From: Spisula solida
Taxonomy: Eukaryota > Mollusca > Bivalvia > Venerida > Mactridae
Direction: 5' to 3'
DNA: 64,000 nt
Assembly (NCBI GenBank): GCA_947247005.1
Contig: OX365957.1
Coordinates: forward strand, 10,760,817 to 10,824,816
Shown: positions 24,801 to 36,156 of the stretch, piece by piece
Layout: the number at the start of each line of letters is the position of its first letter
How positions within the stretch are numbered: the stretch's first letter is position 1
Position numbers and translations under genes: made by a program
The notes under the pieces: generated by a model
What the model was told of the DNA's origin: nothing
Seen by the model: the letters and a program-made list of their open reading frames with translations, nothing else
The model's database searches: none

Positions 24801-27673
24801 TGTATGAACAATGCAAAACAACATTGGGGAGACCTTATTGCAGACGTATGTCCAGCGAGGAATGAAAAGGAATAAGTATTGTTTGTACAACGTATATGAA
24901 TGCGTTAATCACCACTGAGGACTGACATAATATTTGTCGTATGATTTTTGAATTGTTACAGCAATGCTTCAAAAACTTGAAAATATACGAGGTACGCAAA
25001 CTTGGCTTCTGCACCAGGAAAATGATATCATAAAGCCAATAATGTTCCAAGGTAGTTGAATGAGTAAATTTCTCACCAGTTTGTTTGAGTTCTTGGCTTG
25101 ATCCACGCTTGGTAACTTTGGCTCCAGGGAAGATTCCGTACAGTGGTATCTTGTGACTCTGATGTCTTGGTGGTACACGAACACTGAAGGGTTACACATA
25201 ACAAAATCAGAGTCAATGGAATTAATGCATAGAAAAAGAATTGTTTGGTTTAAATGGCATGTCCAAAACGCCAAATAAAAAAATGTTAGGGTAGTGGGTA
25301 AATGAGTACGATGGGATATAGGAAACAAACGTGGACGTTCTTAGTACTAATGGTACATATATTTTTAAACTCATAGTTTGAAGGCAAACACTTTTATATC
25401 TTCAACCATTTTATATTTTTTTAAGTATGGTAGCTTAGAGTATATTATAACAGAGTTCGAACAAAGGCGAGTTTATGTTTTTACAGATTATGATAAGAAT
25501 TAGTATTAAGATATTACATTTACGTATATACTTACACAACGGAATCTGATGTAGCGTATCTAACAAACGGATGTTTGGTACATACATCATCCAACGACAT
25601 ATAACAAGAAGTACAGTTATCTCTGCCGTAACAAACCAAACATTTCCACCTCATGCCATAAATATGGTTGTCATCTGTATCCAAACATTTACCATCACAT
25701 AAAGTTGGTCTAGGCTGAACACCTGTAACAATCATAATACCCATCTATGGTATGTCACCATCTGGGGTCATATAGGTTCAAAACTAAAAAGGTGTATGTT
25801 AACTAAATGTGGAGTTACATTGTCCGTGCAAAGTTGTAATATGTTAAAGTCTATGGCCAGCTGGCAGACACATATCATTGAAAAGAAGGGACTTCCAGCT
25901 TTAAGAAAATACATACCAACAGGTATCGCGTGTTATATAAGACGTATTTGGTTAGTCAAACGCGATGAACATAATATTATATTCACAGACGCGCGGACTG
26001 ATTCAATCTGGGTAACCTGAAATCTCAATTACATAATTCCAGGTCCACCTTATCAAGGCATACCACCATTTACAGACAACCACAAGTTTATGTTATGACT
26101 ATTTGAGTGTATCCGATTTTGGTCTGTGTAGGCATTTAGTGGTTTATTACCTATACATCTTTGTGAATTGTTCAGATAGACATAACTTATATTTTTAGTT
26201 TAAACATATTCTATTACACATAAGTCTACAATACATTAGATACAAACATTATACTACAGAAAAGAGATCTGATCGGAAGCTTTCAGAAGCTTATTGAGAT
26301 CATTTCTTTCATAAATTTAATGTTACCTATATTCACAAAATTGTCCACGAGTCCACGAAAAACACAGTACAACGCAAATTAGTTAAAAAATCGCCCTCAT
26401 TTAACCTAGCCAACTTGAGAAAAAACAAATTTGTCTAATTTTGATCTTACAAAAATATGTAATTTTACAGTTACTGTAATTTGCAGCATTTAAATTTATG
26501 AAATCTCGCTTTACCTGTCTGTGCATTGTCGTACACTCTCAAATCATGTCTACCCTTCTGACCAGCCCGACACAATGTTTCTGTACCTACATCCCATTGT
26601 ACATTGACTGTATTGTTAGACAATATCTTCACAACTGTACCTAGGTAACCAATCCCACCATCTATGTCACCGTGATACCAGTCTGGACCACGGACAACTC
26701 GTAACCCGGGTAACATCATGTAGTTGATTTTCTGAAATAACAAATATTTTTAAGTTTAAAAAAGTGATACTTATGACTATACAAGCATCTTCTCATGGCA
26801 TTCGGTTGTATAAATGGGGACATATGTTATGAAACACCCAGTATATAATACATTATGATGGACCATGACTAGCTGTGTCCCTGTACATTATAGACATAAA
26901 TAATGTCTCTGCACACAAATTACATGGATACCCCGTATACATTATACAGTGTGTAATCACACTAGGCCTTTGAGATCTTTGAAACCGTCACGAGTTTTGT
27001 AATGTCGAGCTTAAAATAAAATATATTTCCCTTCCACTACCTACCCAAACACAAACGACCCTTCCCAAAATACTAGTAATATATTGCCTAAATTGAAATA
27101 ATATTGTTTATGCAAAATTGGGGATGAAAATGTTTTATTACATTCAATGTACCTATTTTAAATTTAAGTATATAGGTTTCATCTTAGATTTATACTAAAT
27201 TTCATTATGTGTATGTATTGACCATTAATTGTCGTTCTGAAACAATTTCAACTCAAAAATCCCACCTACCTATATACCTACCCATTCTAAATCTGCTTGG
27301 ATCGGGAAATTATTTTAAGTTCAGCCTCATGGGTTTTATCAGATGCCCAGTCACCGGAGCACAAACTATTTGTCGAACAACCCAGTCAAAAACATAATAC
27401 ATGTGTTTAGCATATTTACCTCATATAATCACGCACGTTAATTAAATCGTTGGCGGTCGACAACTCACAAATGCTTTATAAATAAGTTTTACATTTTATA
27501 AAACCTTAAAGTATTAGCTTTTAAAACAAGTTTTAATGAACAAAATCGATCGAAAATTAAATTCATATTTGATGATTTTCGACCGTTGGTTGTATTTTTA
27601 TTTGGTAAAAAAAGGGGTATTTTAAACTTACTTTTACGCGGAACGGATTCTTACTCGTCGCCGTGGATTTCAT
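18815..27673 (-). CDS. Truncated mind bomb-like protein: MIB-ZZ-MIB-REP, no ankyrin or RING
   Basis: Twelve exons: 27632-27673, 26515-26731, 25536-25722, 25077-25183, 24540-24602, 22373-22516, 21232-21353, 20427-20546, 20097-20201, 19513-19642, 18962-19033, 18815-18840. Every junction has GT-AG ends and matching phase; the total is 1335 nt (444 aa plus TAG). Residues about 15-87 are a MIB/HERC2 domain (RVVRGPDW...DGGIG). Residues 87-149 are a ZZ finger (C-x3-C, CLVC, CTSC; the first of the two usual His is not in place). Residues about 165-254 are a second MIB domain that lost the RGPDW..QDGG core but keeps LYRIGADGMMDLK and YIDHLPVL. Residues 255-413 are REP repeats (YGGW, HGGW). A short basic tail ends in SSSKDVL. 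It is the tandem paralogue of the MIB2-like gene on its left. Without RING it cannot be a ligase itself; a decoy or adaptor role is inference. The last two small exons are the least certain. Confidence 0.8.
21610..22380. repeat. Irregular AAGTACNCTTTTACTTAGTTA repeats around a dispersed repeat copy
   Basis: Units of about 50 bp with AAGTAC(A/G)CTTTTACTTAGTTACCAACCCC-type sequence occupy 21615-21870 and resume at 22305-22375. They flank a copy (21925-22300) of the dispersed repeat also present at 33955-34360. The block lies in an intron of the right MIB gene. Confidence 0.6.
21925..22300 (+). repeat. Dispersed repeat, copy 1
   Basis: It shares with 33955-34360 the ordered blocks TTTGCCTACCTCTTATATAATTCAGA, GGTATTTTCTGA, GGAGATA and AACAAACAAGATTTCGTGAGATTT. 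The two copies are diverged by many substitutions and are non-coding. Confidence 0.65.
23165..23640. repeat. Bivalve GACCTTGACCTTT repeat, three units, ending in AC/GC run
   Basis: GACATAGTTACAGAGCGGAC (or its AAAGTTACAG variant) recurs near 23168, 23335 and 23507, about 170 bp apart. Each unit has TGACCTCTAAG, GACCTT, GAGCTAGGGACATG and CATCGTCTTGATGTGGT. The block ends in the alternating run at 23546-23583. It is intronic and non-coding. Confidence 0.75.
23546..23583. repeat. (CA)n(CG)n(CA)n simple repeat
   Basis: An alternating purine-pyrimidine tract of about 37 bp with a CG core flanked by CA runs, the composition that favours Z-DNA. It is seen directly; any structural effect is inferred. 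Confidence 0.8.
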
Positions 27674-28080
27674 AATTAGGGTATCGTGATGATTGTTGTA
27701 TCAAAAGACAGACATATATCTCTGCTTCATTACAAGCTTTAAATATTTAAAATCGGATAATAGATACGAAAATTATGAGGTCTTACATAAAGCAGGGTAG
27801 AATTTGACTAGTGCGTTTTACGCTTACCGCGGTAACATTGTTAATCGGCCGATCGATATGTGTAAGCGACAGCATATTTACGTTACTATAGAGTGTCATA
27901 TACATTTAATTAACATGCGTGATATAATACGAATTAATATACAAATGTACAAGTATGTAGATATACACAATGTAGTTAAAGAATCGTATACATAAGTTTT
28001 ACATGCAATTCTGAATTAAAATTTTAGGGTGTTTATTACTTTATGTTTTAATTTTTTTAAACACACTTGTGCACATGGGC

Positions 28081-28236
28081 TAGGGTAACAGTATGCAATT
28101 ATTTCATGTATGTTTGGTTAACAGTCAAAACTATTGACCCGAGGTATCAAAGTTCAAAATGTCTTCCCCGATACCGAGGGACAATAGTTTTGACTGTTAA
28201 CCAAAAACAGACATGAAATAACTGTTTTATTACCTA
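28081..28236. repeat. 155-bp foldback repeat (MITE-like)
   Basis: Left arm 28081-28148 and right arm 28170-28236 are imperfect inverted copies sharing GGTTAACAGTCAAAACTATTG, ATTTCATGT and GAGGTATC. The loop is about 21 bp. A related shorter hairpin (CAGGTAACAGTTCAT...ATGAACTGTTTCATACCTG) follows at 28499-28571. Confidence 0.75.
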
Positions 28237-29732
28237 ATACTCTATATAACTACAGTAAAGTTATACTAATTCAACAAACAAAAAGGATATTTTTAGGACA
28301 TTTTGTCATACTAATAGTGGACAATTTTTGTTATAAATTCAAGACTGTCATTATCCCCATGATTTTATTATCAAACAAATAAAATCGGCATGTAATAAAG
28401 CAAAAAAGAGATATAACATTGTTCAAGAGTCATATTAAAAATACGCTATAGATCTATCCGGGTGTTTTTGCAGGAATTTATATTGCGCATCGTAGTGCGC
28501 AGGTAACAGTTCATCCAGGGGTGTAACAGTCAAAACTGTTGCCCTCCCGGCAATGAACTGTTTCATACCTGAATTTAAAAATCAATATTAAGACATGAAA
28601 CAGTAAAAAATAACGAATTACTCGTTATATAGAGTGCAAGATAACAGTATATAATACTCACCAAACTACTCATTAAACATGTATATTGTTATCTAAAGAC
28701 GAAGAATCAATCCAGTCTCACTTTTACTTTCGGTTTGAACAAAAATAAACAATTCGTAATTATCTACAAAACGTTCACACGATTAGCAGTTCTATCAATT
28801 ACCCAACATATGTTCTATACAAAATATCAGATAACACGATTTGGTTAGAACTTACAACAAGTTATGAATTGTAAAAGAATACATGTACTTCCTTCTAAGG
28901 GAAATGTTTGCATTCAACTTTCGGTTTGAAAATATTTAGTAGTAAAAGACAGTGACACCGTACTTAATTCCGGCGCCTATAATTTTTTAACGCAGAGTTG
29001 TTGTTCGTCGTTCTCAATACGTAATGATCGTTGTAAAGAAGGTTTACCAATTTATTTATACGCGTAAATTTAAATGCTTATAAATTCTGTAGTTACTACA
29101 AGTTATGGACATATACAGTTTGTAGACACGTGTCTAATCATATACGGTACTTAAACTAAATATTGAGGTAAACTGATTAGAAACGGGGCATACGAGTACG
29201 TGTAGCCATAGGACTTCCTTGTCTTCTAATAACATTAATAACTCATGTTATCACTTTTTACTTTAGTACTGGTATATCTCATCGCTCATGTTGTCCTTTT
29301 ACTAATAAACTGTATATTTTACTACATGGAACACCCGAGTGCTAAGTGTCATGCATTGATAGCGGACGTGTATGTTCAAATTTGGCCTTTGTTCAAGTCT
29401 AAAGAGTGACATTAGTTAAATATTATTATTACTCGAATTGTTGCCCTCTGTTAGCCTAAACATGCGCTTATTGTCATTGTCAATAAGGATATACGTTTTG
29501 ATTGTTTTATCTTATGGTTTAGAAAAACGAGGAAAAATGAATTGTATAAAGGGCCATACATTTTGTACTTCTAATATTATTGTATCTCGAGTAACATACA
29601 TTTAACCTGACATGGAATAGTGTTGTTGTTGTGACCTTACATGTGTTCATGTTGTTGTATGTTTATAATTTGAAGTTGGTTCCTTTAATGATCTGCTAGT
29701 TATAAAAAAAACTCATGAACAATGTGGACTGG

Positions 29733-29797
29733 CTGACAGACAGACGGACGGGCGAACGGGCGGACGGACGGGCGAACGGGCGGGCGCGCGGGCAGGC
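29733..29797 (+). repeat. GGACGGGCGAACGGGC simple repeat
   Basis: A short GC-rich tract of ACGG/GGGC units starting with CAGACAGACGGACGGG in otherwise AT-rich DNA. Confidence 0.8.
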
Positions 29798-30257
29798 ATT
29801 TTTGAAGTATCCTAGTAATAACGTTAATTATTTTTAATCGTTAACTATTACGTAGATTAGTCCGTTTAATATACAACCTTAAAATAAATATGCCGAACAA
29901 ACTGCAAGGAGAGATCAATGCGTATGTATCAATTCTGTATTGGTTTAAACGGTGATTATCACAATGCAAATTTACATGATAATTAAAAAATACATCAAAG
30001 TTTGTAAATGACGCCGTTTATCTTTAGACAATAATAACACAATGCATTCATAGGGAGAAATCTTAATATGATGTACGAAAATATAACAATGTTTCTTAAA
30101 TTGATGTCTGTCCTGACATTTAGGGATTTTAACACAAGTCTTAAATACAGTTTATGTATGGCATCATCCAATCAATAGTGGCTACCTGTTTTAGATATCA
30201 GGGTGGTATGAAATGGTTATTTGAGTTATAACATGCGTCTGTATTGATATATTGCAG

Positions 30258-31610
30258 GTCTTGTCAAGACAGTCACATTCATTCCATACCAGACATGATT
30301 GACACGCTATTTAAGTCGTCCGACTGCAAACAGACTCACAGTCTACTGAAAGATATGATGGTATACATGGAAACTGTAAGTAAATCTAAAGATACACAAC
30401 TTGAAACATTGAATAAAGCAAAGAAAGAAGTACTAGACAAAGTGATGACATTCCAGAAAGCGTTAGAAGCCCTCGTACGGAAAGCTGCTGAGTCTACAAG
30501 AGCAGAAGTTGAAGTTGCATACAAGTATCTAGAAAATGAACTTCGACAAGAAAAGCACAATGCTGACGATATATTGGAAGATTTGCAGACGACAGACGAA
30601 AAGTTAAATCAGTCCGAAGGGAATAGAGCTCAGCGTTTCGTATGTACGAAAATTGCAGACGAGAAAATGAAAGAGGCCGGCAGTAAGAAGACCAAACCAG
30701 GATTACAACATACTACAGACGTACAGATATCGTTCAATCCAGACCAAGATTTGATGAAATATATCAAAGCTGTGCAGGGTACGGTCAAGTACAGAAACTC
30801 AGAAAGCACAAACAGGACCTCTACAAAATTAAGGAAAGTAGAGATATTAACATAAAACTGTCCGATGATGGTCGTTTAATCTCGTGCTCGTCCTATGGAT
30901 GTTGTCTGACACATGATAACCAACTACTTGTCACTGATTACAAAAAAAAGAAACTCAAACGCATTGATGTACAAAAAATGTCAGTGATTGATTATTGCAC
31001 TTTAGATGCCTGCCCCAATGGTGTATGTAGTATAAGTAAACATAAAGTTGCTGTTGCATGCCAGGAAGACTATAAGATCCAGTTTGTTTCCATCGATGAC
31101 AAGATAACTCCTACGAGACAAATTAAAATGTCACATTATTGCCATGGTATTGCTTTCAATGACGGTAAGCTTTATGTGAAAGATAATGGAACTGTACTCT
31201 ATGTGTATGATATGACCGGTACTCTACTGAAGACAATATCACAAGACAAGCTGTTCTGTGATTGGAGTCAGGTTTCTTTCAATGAGGGTGGAAATCGAAT
31301 GTTTGTTGGTGGTGGGTACAATGGACTTCTATGTTTTGATGGAATGGGAAATTGTCTCTCCGCTGCTACAGACACTGATCTATGTTGTGCTGATGGCGTG
31401 TGCTTTGATGGAAGAGGAAACGTGTTTGTAGTCGGGCGCAAATCATCGAACGTGGTACAATTCAGTGAGGATGGGAAGAAAATCGGTGTGGTAGTAAAGA
31501 AAGATGATATGCCAAACACTCCGTCGTCAGTGTGTTTCCACCAGGGACTGAATAGACTATTCGTTACCTTAACGGGAGATAATGTAGTGAAAATGTATGA
31601 ACTAGAGTAA
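30258..31610 (+). pseudogene. TRIM-like coiled-coil plus beta-propeller gene, 5'-truncated and frameshifted
   Basis: An acceptor (ATATTGCAG) precedes 30258. The frame opens with SCQDSHIHSIPDMID, which resembles the tail of a TRIM B-box. A coiled coil follows (30330-30660; many Lys/Glu heptads, KSKDTQLETLNKAKKEV). The frame stops at 30855, but from 30777 the +1 frame continues without a stop through GYGQVQKLRK and RDINIKLSDDG into an NHL-like beta-propeller (CSYGCCLT..LLVTDYKKKKLKRI, ending MYELE) at 31610. One missing base between about 30765 and 30777 explains this. RING and B-box exons were not found upstream. Bivalves have large TRIM families with this layout. It may be a pseudogene, a polymorphic allele or a sequence error. 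Confidence 0.72.
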
Positions 31611-32246
31611 ACAAACACATTATATGTGTTTGATATGGGGGGTAAATTAACAGATATCGAAACAAATCAGATATTAATACCATTTTGTGATATGCTTAGT
31701 ATTTGATGAACGAAGGAATTGTGTTATTTAACATGTATGTAAACGGTTGCCTCATCTCATAATTAAAAAAAACAAATGAAGTGAAACATGTGACGCATGA
31801 GTGTGATGATTTTTATATAAATTTTGATTTGATCGATGTTACTCTTTACCAGTAATAAGACATAAATATGTAATATTTACATACATGCATGTATAATACA
31901 ATATCATTTTATTTCTAATATGCATACTTAAGAGTTTGATGTTTTTGTTGGTATTCTTGTTTTGTTAATTGTATCGCTGTTCTTCTACCATTGGGACATG
32001 ATGTATGTAATGTTTAAGTTCTACATTTTTAGCTTAGCTATTCGAAGAATAAGGGCGGTAGTGTTGGTGTTGGCATTGGTGTCGGCGTAATACTGATGCT
32101 AATGTTCAGGTACAACCTCAAATGTTTTCAAATTTCATTTATATAAAAGTATACATCCCATTATATCATCCATATTTAAAATTATTCGTGCCATATTCGG
32201 GCATTCTTGAATTTCTTGAATTTTGGTTAAGTCTTATTGTTGTTAA

Positions 32247-32785
32247 AGGTGCAGCCTCACAGATCGGGCTAAAATTTTTGTATGACGTAATTTTCCTATC
32301 TAACCAATTATTTATGTTATAGAAAGCCACTGTTGGTTGCTTCTTGAAAGATTTATGGCATAAAAGCAATTGAAATTACTCTTGATATTCGGCACTCGGT
32401 ATTTTTCCTTTTGAAAATATCACAAAGTTTCCTTCCAAAATGCTTTGTGAATTACGAAATTCACACATGAACAAACTATAACTTCAACAAACTAAAGCCG
32501 AAACATCTGTGAGGTATTTGGTTCGTTTCGCAATTCGTTTTCATCGAATGGAAACAAATTTCAGGCAATTTAAGTGATAGTAGTGCTAATTCTATAGGGT
32601 ATTAATACCCTATAGAATTTTAGTTGTAAAAATTCCAAATTACTACAAAATGGCGATGTTTCCCAAGTTATTTTTCATGTCAATGTGGTTGTTTATGGCA
32701 TATACAGGCAACTATACCAAAATTACATGAATATTTGACAATTTAATTTTATTTTTGCAATACACCAATACGTGAGGCAGTCCCT
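32247..32785. mobile_element. 539-bp MITE with TTAA target duplications (piggyBac-like)
   Basis: TTAA is present on both sides (32243-32246 and 32786-32789). The termini are inverted: left AGGTGCAGCCTCAC, right GTGAGGCAGTCCCT. TTAA duplication is the hallmark of piggyBac-type insertion. No transposase is encoded. A perfect 32-bp palindrome lies at 32588-32619. Confidence 0.7.
32588..32619. repeat. Perfect 32-bp palindrome
   Basis: AATTCTATAGGGTATT is followed at once by its exact reverse complement with no spacer. It lies in the right half of the TTAA-flanked MITE. Confidence 0.95.
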
Positions 32786-33954
32786 TTAATATTCACTGAT
32801 TTCTGAATAATTTGCAAGGATTTATTTATGATGATGTTAACTGTAGGTTGTTGTGCATGACACTGGTGAGCTAATTATTCTCATTTTATTGGAACCAATT
32901 GAAAAGTATATACAATTTACGAAATTTATATGGAAAATTCATAATACAAATATATGTCTACGATGAAAATCCTATTTTAATGCCTTCGGTGTATTTATTT
33001 TACTTCATTGTCCTTCAACGTACGTGTACATAATAATGATATTAAATAATATTGAAATAAAATTATTATATGCTATCGTGTCTATGTTGTTTACCTGTGT
33101 GTTATAGTAAACTGGTGATTATACTGTATTGTATAGTGTGTGTTCATTCGTTATCAACGAGAATTGTACGTAGATCTAGTTGCCTGTGCGGGACTTCTAC
33201 TTTAGACATGGATATTATATATTTAACAGAGTGTGTGTCCAATGTAATGACAACATTGACATAAAGATGTAAGTCAAAATGTGTACAACATATAACACAA
33301 CCAGTAACTTTAATGCGTATAGCGATGGGTTTTGAGCAATGTGCTTCTATTTAAAATACCCGCACCAGATGTTGTAAAAATACAATTTGTCACCATGCAA
33401 ACATCAGCTAAATACAAATACACAATCTTGCTTAAATGTGGCTCGCAATAAATGTATGTGCGGTTTTTTATAATTAAACATGTTCAAATGCGAAAGCAGT
33501 TTATTTCGTTGAGAGGAATGACCAATGTTCTTGGTCCGCATTTCAGGACCGAGTGTTCCGAAGGCAACCACCTTCAAAGAGAAAGATGGAAGGTTCCGAT
33601 TCCAGTAGGGGATCAGTTTTGACATGACTGATTGGCGAGCCACCATCTTGGTGTATATAATGGTCACCATGCGCCTAAATGACGGTTGTGCCTAATATCA
33701 AATGTAGTTGTCGGGAAGTACAAAACATACTTGCGCTCAGATACTTACATAAGCCGAATTGGTTTGCCCTTTAAATAGAAATGACAAGATAATTGTTTAC
33801 AATAAACTTCTCGACACTAATTTTGTGATTGGTCTTCGTCCGTCCGTCGTCCACAAATACAACGATCTTAATACACAGATTGGACACTCAATTGAATACT
33901 GAGAGAAAATGCAACATAGCACGCAGCAGATTCTGTTATTTTGCATGAAACTTT

Positions 33955-34360
33955 TTGTTTGTCATCACTTTTTAATGACCAATTGGAGAGCTTCTTCTAC
34001 TGCATGATGTAACTCGTTTTTGTCTATCTCTTGTATAATTCAGAAAATTGTTATTTAAATGAGGTAAATCTGGTATTTTCTGATAAGCTTGGAATTTCCA
34101 TGAAAATGGGAGTAGGTACGGCTCTTTGCGAACTGCTTTCTTATACATTGACTGATTTAGATAATGGAGGTATCATTTTAAAGCTGAATACGGTAATAAA
34201 TATATTATATCAACGTATTAGTTTTTGCCTATGTACATTAAAACAACAGGAGATATAAGGTATTAAAAACAAACGAGATTTCGTGAGATTTCAGAAGACT
34301 GCCTCGAGATCTTGTGAGATTTGGTACATCTTTCCAATCTTTGTATTTTTTATATTTGAC
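33955..34360 (+). repeat. Dispersed repeat, copy 2
   Basis: A diverged copy of 21925-22300, with TTTTTGTCTATCTCTTGTATAATTCAGA and AACAAACGAGATTTCGTGAGATTT in the same order. It is non-coding. Confidence 0.65.
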
Positions 34361-35450
34361 CAAGCACGTTTTAACATTAGATTATGGTCGTTGTAATAAG
34401 GGACATCAATCATTAATTCCTTATTGTCTTACCAATCAATTGACGACAACAAATGTGAAATGAGTCAGAACTCAAGTTCAAAGATCAATCTCAACGTTTG
34501 TAATCAAGAAACAGCCAATGAAAATGCTCCTTACAACATGTATTGACCAATAGACTTTCAGCTGAGTTTGACTCAGTAAATACCCCGGTGCATTGTTTAA
34601 AAAATACAGGTGAATATTTAAACTAGTCATTACATATACGTGTACATGGCATAAAATGTGGCTAGTGTTTCACACTGGGCGTCTGTAACTCTACCCGTTT
34701 CTAAATGAATAGAAAAGTTGGTCTATTGTTTTACCGACAATCTTTAATACAAGTTTACTGTTGCGGAAACGCGACGATTACAAAATAGCAATCAATTATT
34801 TATTCTAATTGACTACGTAAATAATTGTTAATATTTTATTGTGTCAGTTTTATAGAATAAGGAACGGTCTTGGAGTTAACATAATATTTGAATGTAGAGA
34901 TGGATAAAATAAAATCCTCAGTTAACTTGAATTGTATAAAATCGGTGAGTTACTGTTTATACCTTTAAAAGTAATGTACCAGAAGGCAAAGTGAACAATA
35001 CGTTTTTTTTTTCATTTTCTTACTTTATATTGAAATATGCCAGCACTTGTCTCATTTTGTGTCACAACTTATAGCTGGTTGTTTCAAAACTTTAATATAA
35101 AATCAATACTTATTTTTCAGTATGTTTTTAATTTGAGGGGTGTACCCTGAAAATAATGTCAAGTCGTTTTCATTCAATATATACATGTCTGGTGTAATTG
35201 TAATTAACCTTTTTGGCACTAAAAAGTAAAAACGCATGCATGGAATAGCACATCCGCGAAAACTACCAAACTAACAGACAGCGAAACGCGCACATAGTGT
35301 CATGTCATGGATATTATAATGATTGTGTTTATTTTGTACTCAATATTCAGTTCGATTTCAGCATATTAATATTTTAAGAATTTTACGCGGTTCTGCAACC
35401 GTTGACTCTGTCTGAAAATTTCAGTAATGTGCGATTTTAAAAATTCCATG

Positions 35451-35868
35451 TACGACTGTGCGGGGATGAAAGTCCGGACCCTCCACTTGAAACCGGAAAA
35501 TGCGGACATTTACGACTGTGCGGGGGTGGAGGTCCGGACCCTCCACTTGAAACCGGAAAATGCGGACATTTACGACTGTGCGGGGATGGAAGTCCGGACC
35601 CTCCACTTGAAACCGGAAAATGCGGACATTTACGACTGTGCGGGGATGGAGGTCCGGACCCTCCACTTGAAACCGGAAAATGCGGACATTTACGACTGTG
35701 CGGGGGTGGAGGTCCGGACCCTCCACTTGAAACCGGAAAATGCGGACATTTACGACTGTGCGGGGGTGGAGGTCCGGACCCTCCACTTGAAACCGGAAAA
35801 TGCGGACATTTACGACTGTGCGGGGGTGGAGGTCCGGACCCTCCACTTGAAACCGGAAAATGCGGACA
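35451..35868. repeat. 60-bp minisatellite, seven near-identical units
   Basis: The unit begins TACGACTGTGCGGGGGTGGA and contains the near-palindrome GTGGAGGTCCGGACCCTCCAC. Units differ mainly at GGG(A/G)TG(G/A)A(A/G). Because 60 is a multiple of three and the unit lacks stops, one plus-strand and two minus-strand frames stay open; the plus frame repeats YDCAGVEVRTLHLKPENADI. A TTTCAG precedes it (35419-35424). There is no independent sign that it is translated. Confidence 0.85.
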
Positions 35869-36156
35869 ATTTATCAAGCTTATCAAGACACCCCTCTAAG
35901 AAAATTAGCCAGCTAGTCGGAACAGACTGAGAAAATATTCTGAAGCCGCCCATGACATGCACATAATTATAAATTTAACGACAGTACATTGTTAAAAGGG
36001 GGATACGTATGAATATGCAACTTCCGTATGAAATGTTGATATTCCGAGAAATTGGCTGCACTCACGTACTCAGGATGTTGAGAATGTGTCATAATCTTGC
36101 GGAACAGCCAGCTCAGTTCAAAGAAACAGACTGCTTGAATTAAATACCGTATTTAT

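Larger units (their letters stand above)
27674..30257. other. Intergenic, no gene recognised
   Basis: This 2.6-kb gap separates the divergent right MIB gene (minus strand) from the TRIM-like gene (plus strand). It contains two foldback repeats (28081-28236 and 28499-28571) and a GACGGGCGAACGG simple repeat. No exon with convincing protein similarity was seen; in particular no RING/B-box exon for the TRIM-like gene was found. Confidence 0.6.
31611..34899. other. Intergenic, repeats only
   Basis: No exon was recognised. The stretch holds the TTAA-flanked MITE at 32247-32785 and the second copy of a dispersed repeat at 33955-34360. The remainder is AT-rich without clear structure. Confidence 0.55.

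Noticed and set aside
216..27673. One giant MIB gene with two MIB-ZZ-MIB modules
   Set aside because: The right copy has a phase-correct terminal exon with a stop at 18815, and the left copy has its own ATG exon at 17495 that joins in phase to its MIB exon.
35427..35930. Open frames of 141-167 aa on both strands read as repeat proteins
   Set aside because: All follow from a 60-bp stop-free minisatellite whose length is a multiple of three; nothing outside the array supports coding.
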